From Rhizobium sp. TH135 (GTDB lineage: Bacteria > Pseudomonadota > Alphaproteobacteria > Rhizobiales > Rhizobiaceae), in the NCBI RefSeq assembly GCF_002855515.1, contig NZ_PKRP01000001.1, positions 496,001 to 560,000 of the forward strand: a DNA stretch of 64,000 nucleotides, given 5' to 3'. The translations under genes and the position numbers were made by a program. The notes under the pieces were generated by a model. That model saw nothing but the letters and a program-made list of their open reading frames with translations. It ran no database searches and had not been told where the DNA came from. Shown here one piece after another: positions 21,343-28,277 of this stretch (its first letter is position 1; every line of letters starts with the position of its first letter).

Positions 21343-21450
21343 TCTCCATCGGTTGTCTCGACCGACCAGGCCGGAGATATCGTCCCTTCCACTTCGGCCA
21401 GGCTTCGCCGGAACCGCCTCCCTCCGTATGCGGTTCCGGCTTTTTTCTTT
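21343..21450 (+). ncRNA. Candidate trans-acting small RNA upstream of the alpha/beta hydrolase gene
   Basis: About 105 bases fold into three successive hairpins: 21349-21353 with 21361-21365; a GGCCG/CGGCC stem whose loop contains CCTTCC; and a perfect 11-bp terminator stem (21407-21417 with 21430-21440) followed by TTTTTTCTTT. The terminator loop contains CCTCC, an anti-Shine-Dalgarno motif typical of alphaproteobacterial sRNAs. A CTATCCT -10-like element lies at 21330-21336, but the -35 is weak. No + strand gene ends here, so the terminator must serve a separate short transcript or attenuate the hydrolase mRNA. Confidence 0.55.
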
Positions 21451-21520
21451 GACTTCTGCGGGGGCCGCATTCTATCCCGGAGAAACCCGAGGCGCTCTCA
21501 ATCGACAGGCAGTTGCAGGC

Positions 21521-22510
21521 ATGGATGCCATTCTTCACGCCACCCCCGGCAACCCCATTCCAGGGAACCCGCTTGTCGGCTTCTTCGAGGGACATCGCGG
21601 CGTGAAGCTGCGTTACGCAGTCTTCCGCTCCAGTGCTGCCAGGACCAAGGGCACCATCGTTTTGGTGCACGGGCGCAACGAGGCCATCGAGAAATATTTC
21701 GAGACGATCCGCGATCTGAACGACCAGGGCTTCTGGGTAGCGACCTATGATTTCCGCGGTCAGGGCGGCTCCGAGCGCCTGCTCAAGGACCCGCGGAAGG
21801 GCCATGTCGGCCGCTTCGACCACTATGTCCGCGATCTAGAGATCTTCCTTAAGCAGATCGTCCTGCCCGACACCCGTCTGCCCTTCTTCCTGCTCGCCCA
21901 TTCCACCGGCGGGCTGATCGCCCTGAAGGCCGCACCCCGGCTTGCCAACCGCATCGAGCGCATGGTGCTGACGGCGCCCTTCGTCGGCCTCGGCGGCCAG
22001 AAGACCTCGCCGGAAAACATAAGGCGGCTGGCGACGCTCGCCTCCTTCACCGGCTTCGGCAAGATCAACCTCAACAAGGACGAACCGCTGAAGCCTTTCG
22101 AGGGCAATCCCCTGACGACGGACGAATTCCGCTTCGCCCGCAACCAAAAGATCCTCATCGAGCATCCGGAACTGGCGCTTGGGCCACCGACGGCACGCTG
22201 GCTCTACGAGAGCCAGAAGGCGATCGACGCCATCAGACGGCCGGGCCATCTGGCCTCGATCACGGTTCCGACCGTCATCATCGCCCCCGGCAACGATCCG
22301 ATCGTACCCTATCATTTTCAGGAATCGCTGGCGCAGTATTTCCGGGCCGGACAACTCGTGCCCGTGCCCGGCGCCCGCCACGAGATCCTGCAGGAGCAGG
22401 ACCGCTATCGTAAACAGGCGATGGCAGCCATCTTCGCCTTCATGCCCGGCGGCGAGCCCGACGAGGCGGATCCTGTCGGGGAGCTGACCGATTCGGCGCT
22501 AGAGGCCTGA
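21521..22510 (+). CDS. Alpha/beta hydrolase, lysophospholipase-like
   Basis: A 329-residue serine hydrolase of the Hydrolase_4/lysophospholipase group. The nucleophile elbow reads AHSTGG (Ser in the A-H-S-x-G form), an oxyanion region is visible in VLVHGRNEAIEKYFE, a DFRGQGGS strand follows, the acid is probably in APGNDPIV, and the catalytic His in PGARHEILQE. It lacks a signal peptide, so it should act in the cytoplasm on monoacyl lipids or similar esters. The start at 21521 matches related rhizobial proteins (MDAILHATPGNP); starts further upstream are in frame but would run through a rho-independent terminator. The Shine-Dalgarno is weak. Confidence 0.87.
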   Translation: MDAILHATPGNPIPGNPLVGFFEGHRGVKLRYAVFRSSAARTKGTIVLVHGRNEAIEKYFETIRDLNDQGFWVATYDFRGQGGSERLLKDPRKGHVGRFDHYVRDLEIFLKQIVLPDTRLPFFLLAHSTGGLIALKAAPRLANRIERMVLTAPFVGLGGQKTSPENIRRLATLASFTGFGKINLNKDEPLKPFEGNPLTTDEFRFARNQKILIEHPELALGPPTARWLYESQKAIDAIRRPGHLASITVPTVIIAPGNDPIVPYHFQESLAQYFRAGQLVPVPGARHEILQEQDRYRKQAMAAIFAFMPGGEPDEADPVGELTDSALEA

Positions 22511-22531
22511 GCTGTCAGTTGAGCGAACGCC

Positions 22532-23308
22532 TTAGCGGCGCTTCAGCATATCCATGGCCTCAGCATGCACCGCCTTTGAACCGGCCGCAATGATCGAACC
22601 ACCGGCTTCCGGACGTCCGCCGTCCCAGGTGGTGATGATGCCACCCGCCTGTTCGATGATCGGGATCAGAGCGCCAACGTCATAGGGCTTCAGCACCGTC
22701 TCGATGACGAGATCGACATGGCCGGCAGCCAGCAGGCAATAGGCGTAGCAGTCAACGCCGTAGCGGAAGAGCTTGACCTTGTCCTGCACGGCCTGGAAGC
22801 GCTCGACTTCCCAATCCTTGAAGAGATGCGGCGACGTGGTGAAGAGGATCGCGTTTTCGAGACTGCCGCAATCGCGCACCTGGTTCTGGCGCTCGCCATC
22901 GGGACCTGAGTACCAGGAGCGCTCGCCATCGGCATAGTAGCGCTCGCCGGTGAACGGCTGCTCCATCAGGCCCATGACCGACTTGCCATGCTCCTGGAAA
23001 CCAATCAGCGTGCCCCAGACGGGCACGCCGGAAATGAATGCGCGTGTGCCATCGATCGGATCGATGACCCAGAGCTGGTCGCTATCCATGCGGATGTTCT
23101 CATGCTCCTCGCCGAGAATGCCATGGGTCGGAAACTCGGCCTCAATCAGCTGACGGATGGCGATCTCGGCGGCCTGATCACCCTCGGTGACCGGATCGAA
23201 ACCGGCCTTCTCCTTGTTGACGACGGAAAGTCCTGAACGAAAGCGCGGAAGGGTCTCGGCCTTGGCGGCATCGGCAAGGCGGAAGAAGAATTCACGGTCA
23301 GGGCGCAT
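22532..23308 (-). CDS. hisN: Histidinol-phosphatase / inositol-monophosphatase family (HisN-like)
   Basis: A 258-residue Mg-dependent phosphatase of the inositol monophosphatase superfamily. Metal motifs are clear: GEEHEN (Glu), DPIDGTRAFISG (Asp-x-x-Asp-Gly-Thr) and PYDVGALIPI. The FISGVPVWGTLIGF region is typical of HisN-type histidinol-phosphate phosphatases of Alphaproteobacteria, which finish histidine biosynthesis in organisms lacking HisB phosphatase. The ATG at 23308 (MRPDREFFFR) matches related proteins; a GTG ten codons upstream is less likely. It is not in a his operon, so the substrate assignment rests on sequence type. Confidence 0.88.
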   Translation of the reverse strand: MRPDREFFFRLADAAKAETLPRFRSGLSVVNKEKAGFDPVTEGDQAAEIAIRQLIEAEFPTHGILGEEHENIRMDSDQLWVIDPIDGTRAFISGVPVWGTLIGFQEHGKSVMGLMEQPFTGERYYADGERSWYSGPDGERQNQVRDCGSLENAILFTTSPHLFKDWEVERFQAVQDKVKLFRYGVDCYAYCLLAAGHVDLVIETVLKPYDVGALIPIIEQAGGIITTWDGGRPEAGGSIIAAGSKAVHAEAMDMLKRR

Positions 23309-23468
23309 GGGAAAGTCCGTCGTCTGGAGGGAGACCACGTCTTAAAGCCAGTTGCGCGGAAAGAAAACATCCGAACGCGACAGATCGCTGCCCGCAGGCC
23401 CTTCAGGCGACCGCCAGGAGCGAAACTGCGCAAATTTTGGCCTTGCTCAAAAAAGCACCAAAAATCGA

Positions 23469-23498
23469 CTTGACAATGGTGCACCGCAACATCTAACG
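23469..23498 (+). promoter_or_regulatory. Promoter of the MmgR-like sRNA
   Basis: CTTGACA (23469-23475) and CTAACG (23493-23498) are 17-18 bases apart, a good fit to rhizobial housekeeping promoters, and point to a start near 23504. Confidence 0.75.
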
Positions 23499-23503
23499 TC
23501 TCA

Positions 23504-23583
23504 CCTACAGTCTTCTGACTGTAAATACCCTCCTTGGGTGTTTCCTCCCTAGACTTAGCCGCGCCACGAGCGCGGTTTTTTTT
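23504..23583 (+). ncRNA. mmgR: MmgR-like small RNA (alpha-r8 family)
   Basis: An 80-base intergenic transcript can be read: a perfect 6-bp hairpin ACAGTC-TTCT-GACTGT, a short ACCC/GGGT hairpin with a CTCCTT-type loop, an unpaired TTTCCTCCCT (23541-23550), and a terminator stem CCGCGC/GCGCGG (23559-23564 with 23570-23575) followed by eight T. The 10-base TTTCCTCCCT motif and the roughly 77-base size match the alpha-r8 family, whose Sinorhizobium member MmgR limits polyhydroxybutyrate accumulation. The CCTCC-rich segments could pair with Shine-Dalgarno sequences. The identification is from remembered family features and layout. Confidence 0.85.
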
Positions 23584-23631
23584 GCCCGCTGCAATGCAAA
23601 GGGTTTTAGGGATAATGTGGGTTGAAAAGCC

Positions 23632-24507
23632 TTACTCGGCCGCGAGCGCCTGATCGATCGCGTAATCCGCGACGAAATCCGCCATTTGCTGCATGAAGAC
23701 GGCAATCGAGCCGGCAAGGGCATCGAAATCGGCCCGCTTCTCCAGCGTCGTCTCGTCGATATAGATCGAACGATTGACCTCGATCTGCAGCGCATGCAGC
23801 CCACGCGCCGGACGACCATAATGCTCGGTGATGAAACCGCCTGCATAGGGCTTGTTACGCACAGCCGTGTAGCCAAGCTCTTCGAGGAACTGCAGCGCCG
23901 CCTGGCTGAGATCCGCCGACGCGCTGGTGCCATAACGATCACCGACGATGAAATCGGGCTTCAGCCCACTGCCGGCGACGCGAATATTGCCGGGCATCGA
24001 ATGGCAATCGATCAACACGCCGAAGCCGAACATCGCATGGGTGCGGGCAATCAGCCTCCTGAGGCAGGCATGATAGGGCTTGTAGCAGCTCTCGATCCGA
24101 TCCATGGCGACGGACAGCGGCATGCGGCGCTGATAGATCTCCATGTTTTCGGCAACGATGCGCGGAATGGTGCCAAGGCCGCCGGCCACACGCGCCGAAT
24201 TGCTGTTGGCAAAGGGCGGCAGCGGATCGGAAAACATCCGGGGATCGAGCTCATATGGCTCTCTGTTGACGTCGACATAGGCGCGCGGGAAATGCGCAAC
24301 GAGCAGCGGCGCACCGAAGCCAGGTGCCGCCGAGAACAGCTCATCCACGTAATGGTCTTCCGATCGGCGAATCGAGACGTCGTCGAGTCGCGACTCATCC
24401 AGGAAGGATGACGGGTAGCGACGGCCGCTATGCGGGGAATTATAGACGAAGGGAATGGTCTGGATCGCGGGCTCTCGAACCTCGAACAGCTCGAATTCGT
24501 TGGTCAT
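23632..24507 (-). CDS. N-formylglutamate amidohydrolase family protein
   Basis: A 291-residue member of the N-formylglutamate amidohydrolase family, Zn-dependent enzymes that release formate and glutamate in the last step of one histidine degradation route. Motifs include YNSPHSGRRYP near the N-terminus, DRIESCYKPYHACL, and GVLIDCHSMPG, with the metal-binding Asp-Cys-His. LQIEVNRSIYID lies near the C-terminus. No hut genes are nearby, and rhizobia carry several paralogues, so the true substrate may be another N-acyl amino acid. The start at 24507 is the first methionine of the conserved region. It is divergent from cpdR. Confidence 0.88.
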   Translation of the reverse strand: MTNEFELFEVREPAIQTIPFVYNSPHSGRRYPSSFLDESRLDDVSIRRSEDHYVDELFSAAPGFGAPLLVAHFPRAYVDVNREPYELDPRMFSDPLPPFANSNSARVAGGLGTIPRIVAENMEIYQRRMPLSVAMDRIESCYKPYHACLRRLIARTHAMFGFGVLIDCHSMPGNIRVAGSGLKPDFIVGDRYGTSASADLSQAALQFLEELGYTAVRNKPYAGGFITEHYGRPARGLHALQIEVNRSIYIDETTLEKRADFDALAGSIAVFMQQMADFVADYAIDQALAAE

Positions 24508-24705
24508 CCGCTTCCCAGGGCCTCTTCTTTACCAAGTCACAAACTTGTTGTGTTCGCCATGTTGCCAGTTGGCCGCCGGGAAGTCCATACTGCCGGAAAT
24601 GGCGGAGCAGGCTCACTTTTTCGTTGTTCACCGGTTCTTTACTGCGCCGACCCTAAAGTGAGCGACTGCGAGCTTCCCTATGCAATCGAGTACAGCGGTC
24701 CCTAA

Positions 24706-25068
24706 ATGACTCAGAAAATCCTTCTCGCCGAAGACGACAACGACATGCGCCGGTTCCTGGTGAAGGCGCTGGAAAAGGCGGGGTATAAAGTTTCCTCCTT
24801 CGACAACGGCGCCAGCGCCTATGACCGCCTTCGGGAAGAACCCTTCTCCCTTCTGTTGACCGACATCGTGATGCCGGAAATGGACGGCATCGAACTGGCG
24901 CGCCGCGCCACCGAGCTCGATCCGGACCTCAAGGTCATGTTCATCACCGGCTTTGCAGCCGTTGCCCTGAACGCCGATTCGAAGGCGCCGAAGGATGCAA
25001 AGGTCTTGTCCAAGCCTTTCCACCTCCGTGATCTCGTCGACGAAGTGAACAAACTCCTTGCTGCGTAA
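24706..25068 (+). CDS. cpdR: Single-domain response regulator CpdR
   Basis: A 120-residue stand-alone receiver domain. The acidic pocket is ED at residues 9-10, the phospho-acceptor Asp53 lies in LLTDIVMPEMDG, and the Thr and Lys switch residues lie in FITGFAA and LSKPFH. The sequence closely fits CpdR, which when unphosphorylated brings the ClpXP protease and its substrates such as CtrA to the pole and so times cell-cycle protein turnover. CckA-ChpT supply the phosphate in relatives. The C-terminus ends in Ala-Ala, which is reported as a ClpXP-sensitive tail for CpdR. It is a single-gene unit divergent from the amidohydrolase and followed by a tRNA. Confidence 0.94.
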   Translation: MTQKILLAEDDNDMRRFLVKALEKAGYKVSSFDNGASAYDRLREEPFSLLLTDIVMPEMDGIELARRATELDPDLKVMFITGFAAVALNADSKAPKDAKVLSKPFHLRDLVDEVNKLLAA

Positions 25069-25119
25069 GGCCTGCCGAAGGGGTTGAAAAAATCTCTTCA
25101 CAAAACTGCAAAATGCCTA

Positions 25120-25149
25120 TTGACGGGCGAACAGGTTTTGTGGTCTTAA
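25120..25149 (+). promoter_or_regulatory. Candidate promoter of tRNA-Val
   Basis: TTGACG (25120-25125) and CTTAAG-like sequence at 25144-25149 are 18 bases apart, ending 14 bases before the tRNA. Confidence 0.5.
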
Positions 25150-25163
25150 GCCGCTCATCGGAT

Positions 25164-25238
<75 letters not shown>

Positions 25239-25251
25239 TTCGAATTCTTTC

Positions 25252-25283
25252 AAGGGCTTGCCGGAAACGGCGAGCCCTTTTTG
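25252..25283 (+). terminator. Terminator after tRNA-Val
   Basis: A 12-bp stem with one G-T pair (25252-25263 with 25268-25279) and a GAAA tetraloop is followed by T residues. Confidence 0.9.
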
Positions 25284-25326
25284 GTTTCGGCCGGGGCGGC
25301 GGCGCTTACGCGCGAATCACCGCAAC

Positions 25327-25752
25327 TCACCCCTTCACCACCGAAACCTCTTCCCCCGCATAAACGACCACATAGCCGCCCATTGGCTTCAGCAGCCGCG
25401 CTCGCGCCTCAAGCCAGTCCAGATACGGCGCCTCTCGCCAGATCGCGCCCGCATCGGACTCCACCAGCACGGTCAATTGCGGCCCCTGCCCGTACATCAT
25501 CATCCGGCTCAGCCTAGGCGCCCATTCATCCCCGAGCGTCGGATCGGTGCGCCAGAGGCAGTAGAAGTCGCGGCAGGTCGACGGCCTGACATCGTAGGCG
25601 TCGCAGCCGCCGCCAGGCAGACAGTGGCGACACGGCTCATTCGCCGGTTTGTCGAATTCTGCGATATCGGGAAGGATGCAACAGAGCGAACAGCTGCCGC
25701 AATCGCGGCCCGGCACCAGCGCCGGGCCCTGCCCTTTTCCCGAGAGAGCCAT
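25327..25752 (-). CDS. YkgJ-type cysteine-cluster protein
   Basis: A 141-residue protein with a cysteine-rich N-terminal half (DCGSCSLCC, PCRHC, GGCDAYDVRPSTCRDFYCLW) typical of the YkgJ/UPF0153 family, predicted to bind zinc or an Fe-S centre. The C-terminal half has no recognised domain. The ATG at 25752 follows the stop codon of the upstream FAH-family gene by one base, so the two are probably cotranscribed and coupled. The function of the family is unknown. Longer in-frame starts upstream would overlap the FAH gene heavily and are not supported. Confidence 0.87.
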   Translation of the reverse strand: MALSGKGQGPALVPGRDCGSCSLCCILPDIAEFDKPANEPCRHCLPGGGCDAYDVRPSTCRDFYCLWRTDPTLGDEWAPRLSRMMMYGQGPQLTVLVESDAGAIWREAPYLDWLEARARLLKPMGGYVVVYAGEEVSVVKG

Positions 25753-25753
25753 G

Positions 25754-26455
25754 TCAGGCCGCCGGGCCGATGGTAACCGTGATCGGCGAAAGCCCTTCAA
25801 CGGCGCCTTCAAGCCGGTCGCCCGGTTGGAGCGCGCCGACGCCAGACGGCGTGCCGGTGAAGATCAGGTCGCCGGGCGTCAAGTGATAGTAGCGCGAGAG
25901 GTGGCTGATCATCTCGGGTGCCGACCAGATCATGTCGGAGAGATGCCCTTCCTGACGCAGCCCGTCATTGACGAGAAGCGATATCCGCTGCGCCCCGGGC
26001 TCGAAGGCTGCAGCCGGCGTGATCGCGCCGATCACGGCCGAGTCTTCGAAGGCCTTGGCGACATCCCAGGGCCGCTGTTTTTCCTTCATCGCGTTCTGCA
26101 GGTCACGACGGGTCATATCGAGGCCGACGGCATAGCCATAGACCGCCCCCATCGCTTCATCGGCAGAAACGCGGAAGGCCGGCGCGCCGATTGCGATCAC
26201 CAGCTCGATCTCATGGTGATAGTCCTGCGTTCCCGGCGGATAGGCGATCGTGCCACCTTCCAGAACGAGGCCGGTCGGCGGCTTGGTAAAGTAGAAGGGC
26301 GCGACGCGGTCGACCGTATTGCCGAGCTCTGCAGCATGCGCCGCGTAATTGCGTCCCACACAGAAGATGCGGTGGATCGGAAAGCCTTCATCGAGCCCGA
26401 GGATCGGAACGAGTGGGGCTGATGGTACGGGAAACAGCGGACGGGATGCGGACAA
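25754..26455 (-). CDS. Fumarylacetoacetate hydrolase (FAH) family protein
   Basis: A protein of about 233 residues with the FAH C-terminal fold: IFCVGRNYAAHAAELG at the N-terminus, FTKPPTGLV, HHEIELVIAIG with metal ligand Glu residues, GYAVGLDMTRRDLQ, and a C-terminal FTGTPSGVGALQPGD. Relatives include acylpyruvate hydrolase (FAHD1-like), oxaloacetate decarboxylase and 2-keto-hydrolases, so the substrate is likely a small beta-keto acid. A TTG at 26455, with GAAGAGAG upstream, gives the length expected for the family. The in-frame ATG candidates much farther upstream would add more than 20 residues of unconserved sequence. The start is therefore only moderately certain. Confidence 0.83.
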   Translation of the reverse strand: MSASRPLFPVPSAPLVPILGLDEGFPIHRIFCVGRNYAAHAAELGNTVDRVAPFYFTKPPTGLVLEGGTIAYPPGTQDYHHEIELVIAIGAPAFRVSADEAMGAVYGYAVGLDMTRRDLQNAMKEKQRPWDVAKAFEDSAVIGAITPAAAFEPGAQRISLLVNDGLRQEGHLSDMIWSAPEMISHLSRYYHLTPGDLIFTGTPSGVGALQPGDRLEGAVEGLSPITVTIGPAA

Positions 26456-26717
26456 GGCACACTCTCTTCGGATGGGACACGCAAGGATCGCAGCAGGACG
26501 CTGCGACACAGCCAGCATAACGCCCGCCAGATCGTTACGCATCATTGATAATGGTGCAATGTTGGCGGAAAGCGATCCGCTGAGCGGGCTTGGAACATCG
26601 GCCCAAACATGTAACAAAACCGCCGCGACCGCGTTGCATAAAGCGTGAAGAAGATCCGTCGAACAGGGCGAAGGCAGAAGGTTTATCGTCCCGGCAAGAC
26701 ATCGAAAGGCAAGAATT

Positions 26718-28145
26718 ATGAGCATCAAGATCGTGCCGGTCATCATGGCCGGCGGCAAGGGAACCCGGCTCTGGCCGCTGTCACGCGCAGCCGCCGCCAA
26801 GCAGTTCATCCGCTTCCTCGGCGACGAGACGCTGCTGCAGAAGACCCTCGCCCGCGTCTCCGACGACGCGATCTATGACGCACCGATCGTCGTCACCAAT
26901 GAAGACTTCCGCTTCCTGGTCGCAGAACAGGCCCGAGAACTGGGCGTCAAGCTCGACGGCATCATCCTGGAGCCGGAGGCGCGCAACACCGCAGCCGCCG
27001 TCGCCGCTGCCGCCGTCATCGTCAGCCAGCGCCATGGCCGCGACGCCCTGATCCAGATCCTGCCCTCCGACCACGAAATCACCGTCGACGATACCTACCG
27101 CGCCTGTGTCGCCAAGGCCGCCGATGCGGCCCGCAATGGCAAGATCGTCACCTTCGGCATCACACCCACCGAACCCGCCACCGGTTACGGCTATATCGAG
27201 ATCGGTGAAGATCTCGGCAATGGCGTGAACAAGGTCGCGCGTTTTGTCGAAAAGCCGAATGCCGATGTCGCGGAAAAAATGCTGGCAAGCGGCAACTATG
27301 CCTGGAACTCCGGCATGTTCGTCTTCTCCGCCGGCCAGATGATTGCTGAGCTCCAGAGCCTGGCGCCTGAAGTGCTCGCAGCCGTCGAACAGTCGGTCGA
27401 AAACGCCAAGGGCGACCTCGACTTCACCCGCCTCGACGCGGAAAGCTTCGGCCAAAGCCCCAGCATCTCGATCGACTACGCGGTCATGGAAAAGACGCCG
27501 AACGCAGCCGTCGTCCCATCCCCCATCACCTGGTCCGACCTCGGCAGCTGGGATGCCATCTGGAAGCTCGCCGAAGGCGATGAGCATGGCAATGTGGTCA
27601 ATGGCAATGCGACCGTCTCCGACACCACCAATTCGCTGATCATGTCCCGCAACGCTCATCTCGCCGTCCAGGGCATGGAGGGCGTCGCCGTCATCGCCTC
27701 GGAAGACGCCGTCTATGTCGGTCGCCTCGACCGCAGCCAGGACGTCGGCAATCTGGTGAAGATGCTCGCCGCCAAGAAGGAAACGGCGCATCTCACCGAA
27801 AACCACCCGACGGCGCTGCGCCCATGGGGTGGCTACACTTCGATCCTCAACGGCGACCGCTTCCAGGTGAAACGCCTCTTCGTCCATCCGGAAAAGAAGC
27901 TCTCTCTGCAGAAGCATCACCACCGTGCCGAACACTGGGTCTGCGTGCGCGGCACGGCGGAAGTGACGATCGACGACAAGGTGACCGTGCTGCACGAGAA
28001 CCAGTCGATCTACATCCCGCAAGGCTCCGTCCACCGCCTCGCCAATCCCGGCAAGATCCGCCTTGAGGTGATTGAGGTCCAGACTGGCTCCTATCTCGGC
28101 GAAGACGACATCATCCGCTTGGTCGACGAATTCGGCCGCAGCTAA
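26718..28145 (+). CDS. manC: Mannose-1-phosphate guanylyltransferase / mannose-6-phosphate isomerase
   Basis: A 475-residue bifunctional enzyme (type II PMI/GMP, also called XanB, AlgA or NoeJ in relatives) that makes mannose 6-phosphate and GDP-mannose for polysaccharides and glycolipids. The N-terminal nucleotidyltransferase domain has MAGGKGTRLWPLSR and the FVEKPN motif; the C-terminal cupin isomerase domain has PWGGYTSI, QKHHHRAEHWVCVRGTAEV and IPQGSVHRLANPG. The ATG follows AAGGCAAGAATT. No other mannose genes are adjacent, and a terminator follows. The GDP-mannose could feed LPS or exopolysaccharide, in line with kdsD and galU elsewhere in the window. Confidence 0.95.
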   Translation: MSIKIVPVIMAGGKGTRLWPLSRAAAAKQFIRFLGDETLLQKTLARVSDDAIYDAPIVVTNEDFRFLVAEQARELGVKLDGIILEPEARNTAAAVAAAAVIVSQRHGRDALIQILPSDHEITVDDTYRACVAKAADAARNGKIVTFGITPTEPATGYGYIEIGEDLGNGVNKVARFVEKPNADVAEKMLASGNYAWNSGMFVFSAGQMIAELQSLAPEVLAAVEQSVENAKGDLDFTRLDAESFGQSPSISIDYAVMEKTPNAAVVPSPITWSDLGSWDAIWKLAEGDEHGNVVNGNATVSDTTNSLIMSRNAHLAVQGMEGVAVIASEDAVYVGRLDRSQDVGNLVKMLAAKKETAHLTENHPTALRPWGGYTSILNGDRFQVKRLFVHPEKKLSLQKHHHRAEHWVCVRGTAEVTIDDKVTVLHENQSIYIPQGSVHRLANPGKIRLEVIEVQTGSYLGEDDIIRLVDEFGRS

Positions 28146-28169
28146 TACAGCGTCATCCACTGCACACGC

Positions 28170-28208
28170 GCGGCCCGGCGGCTTCCACCGTCCGGGCCGC
28201 TTGCTTTA
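28170..28208 (+). terminator. Terminator after manC
   Basis: A 9-bp perfect GC stem (28170-28178 with 28192-28200), extended by an inner CGG/CCG pair, is followed by TTGCTTTA. Confidence 0.8.
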
Positions 28209-28277
28209 TGGCGCTGCATTGCACAAGATCGAAGCAAGCCGGAAAAAGCGGCAGGGCGAACAGCGAAGCGGTAAAGA

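Noticed and set aside
21338..21520. An N-terminal extension of the alpha/beta hydrolase
   Set aside because: The extra codons would span a rho-independent terminator with a T-run and show no conserved sequence, so 21521 was taken as the start.
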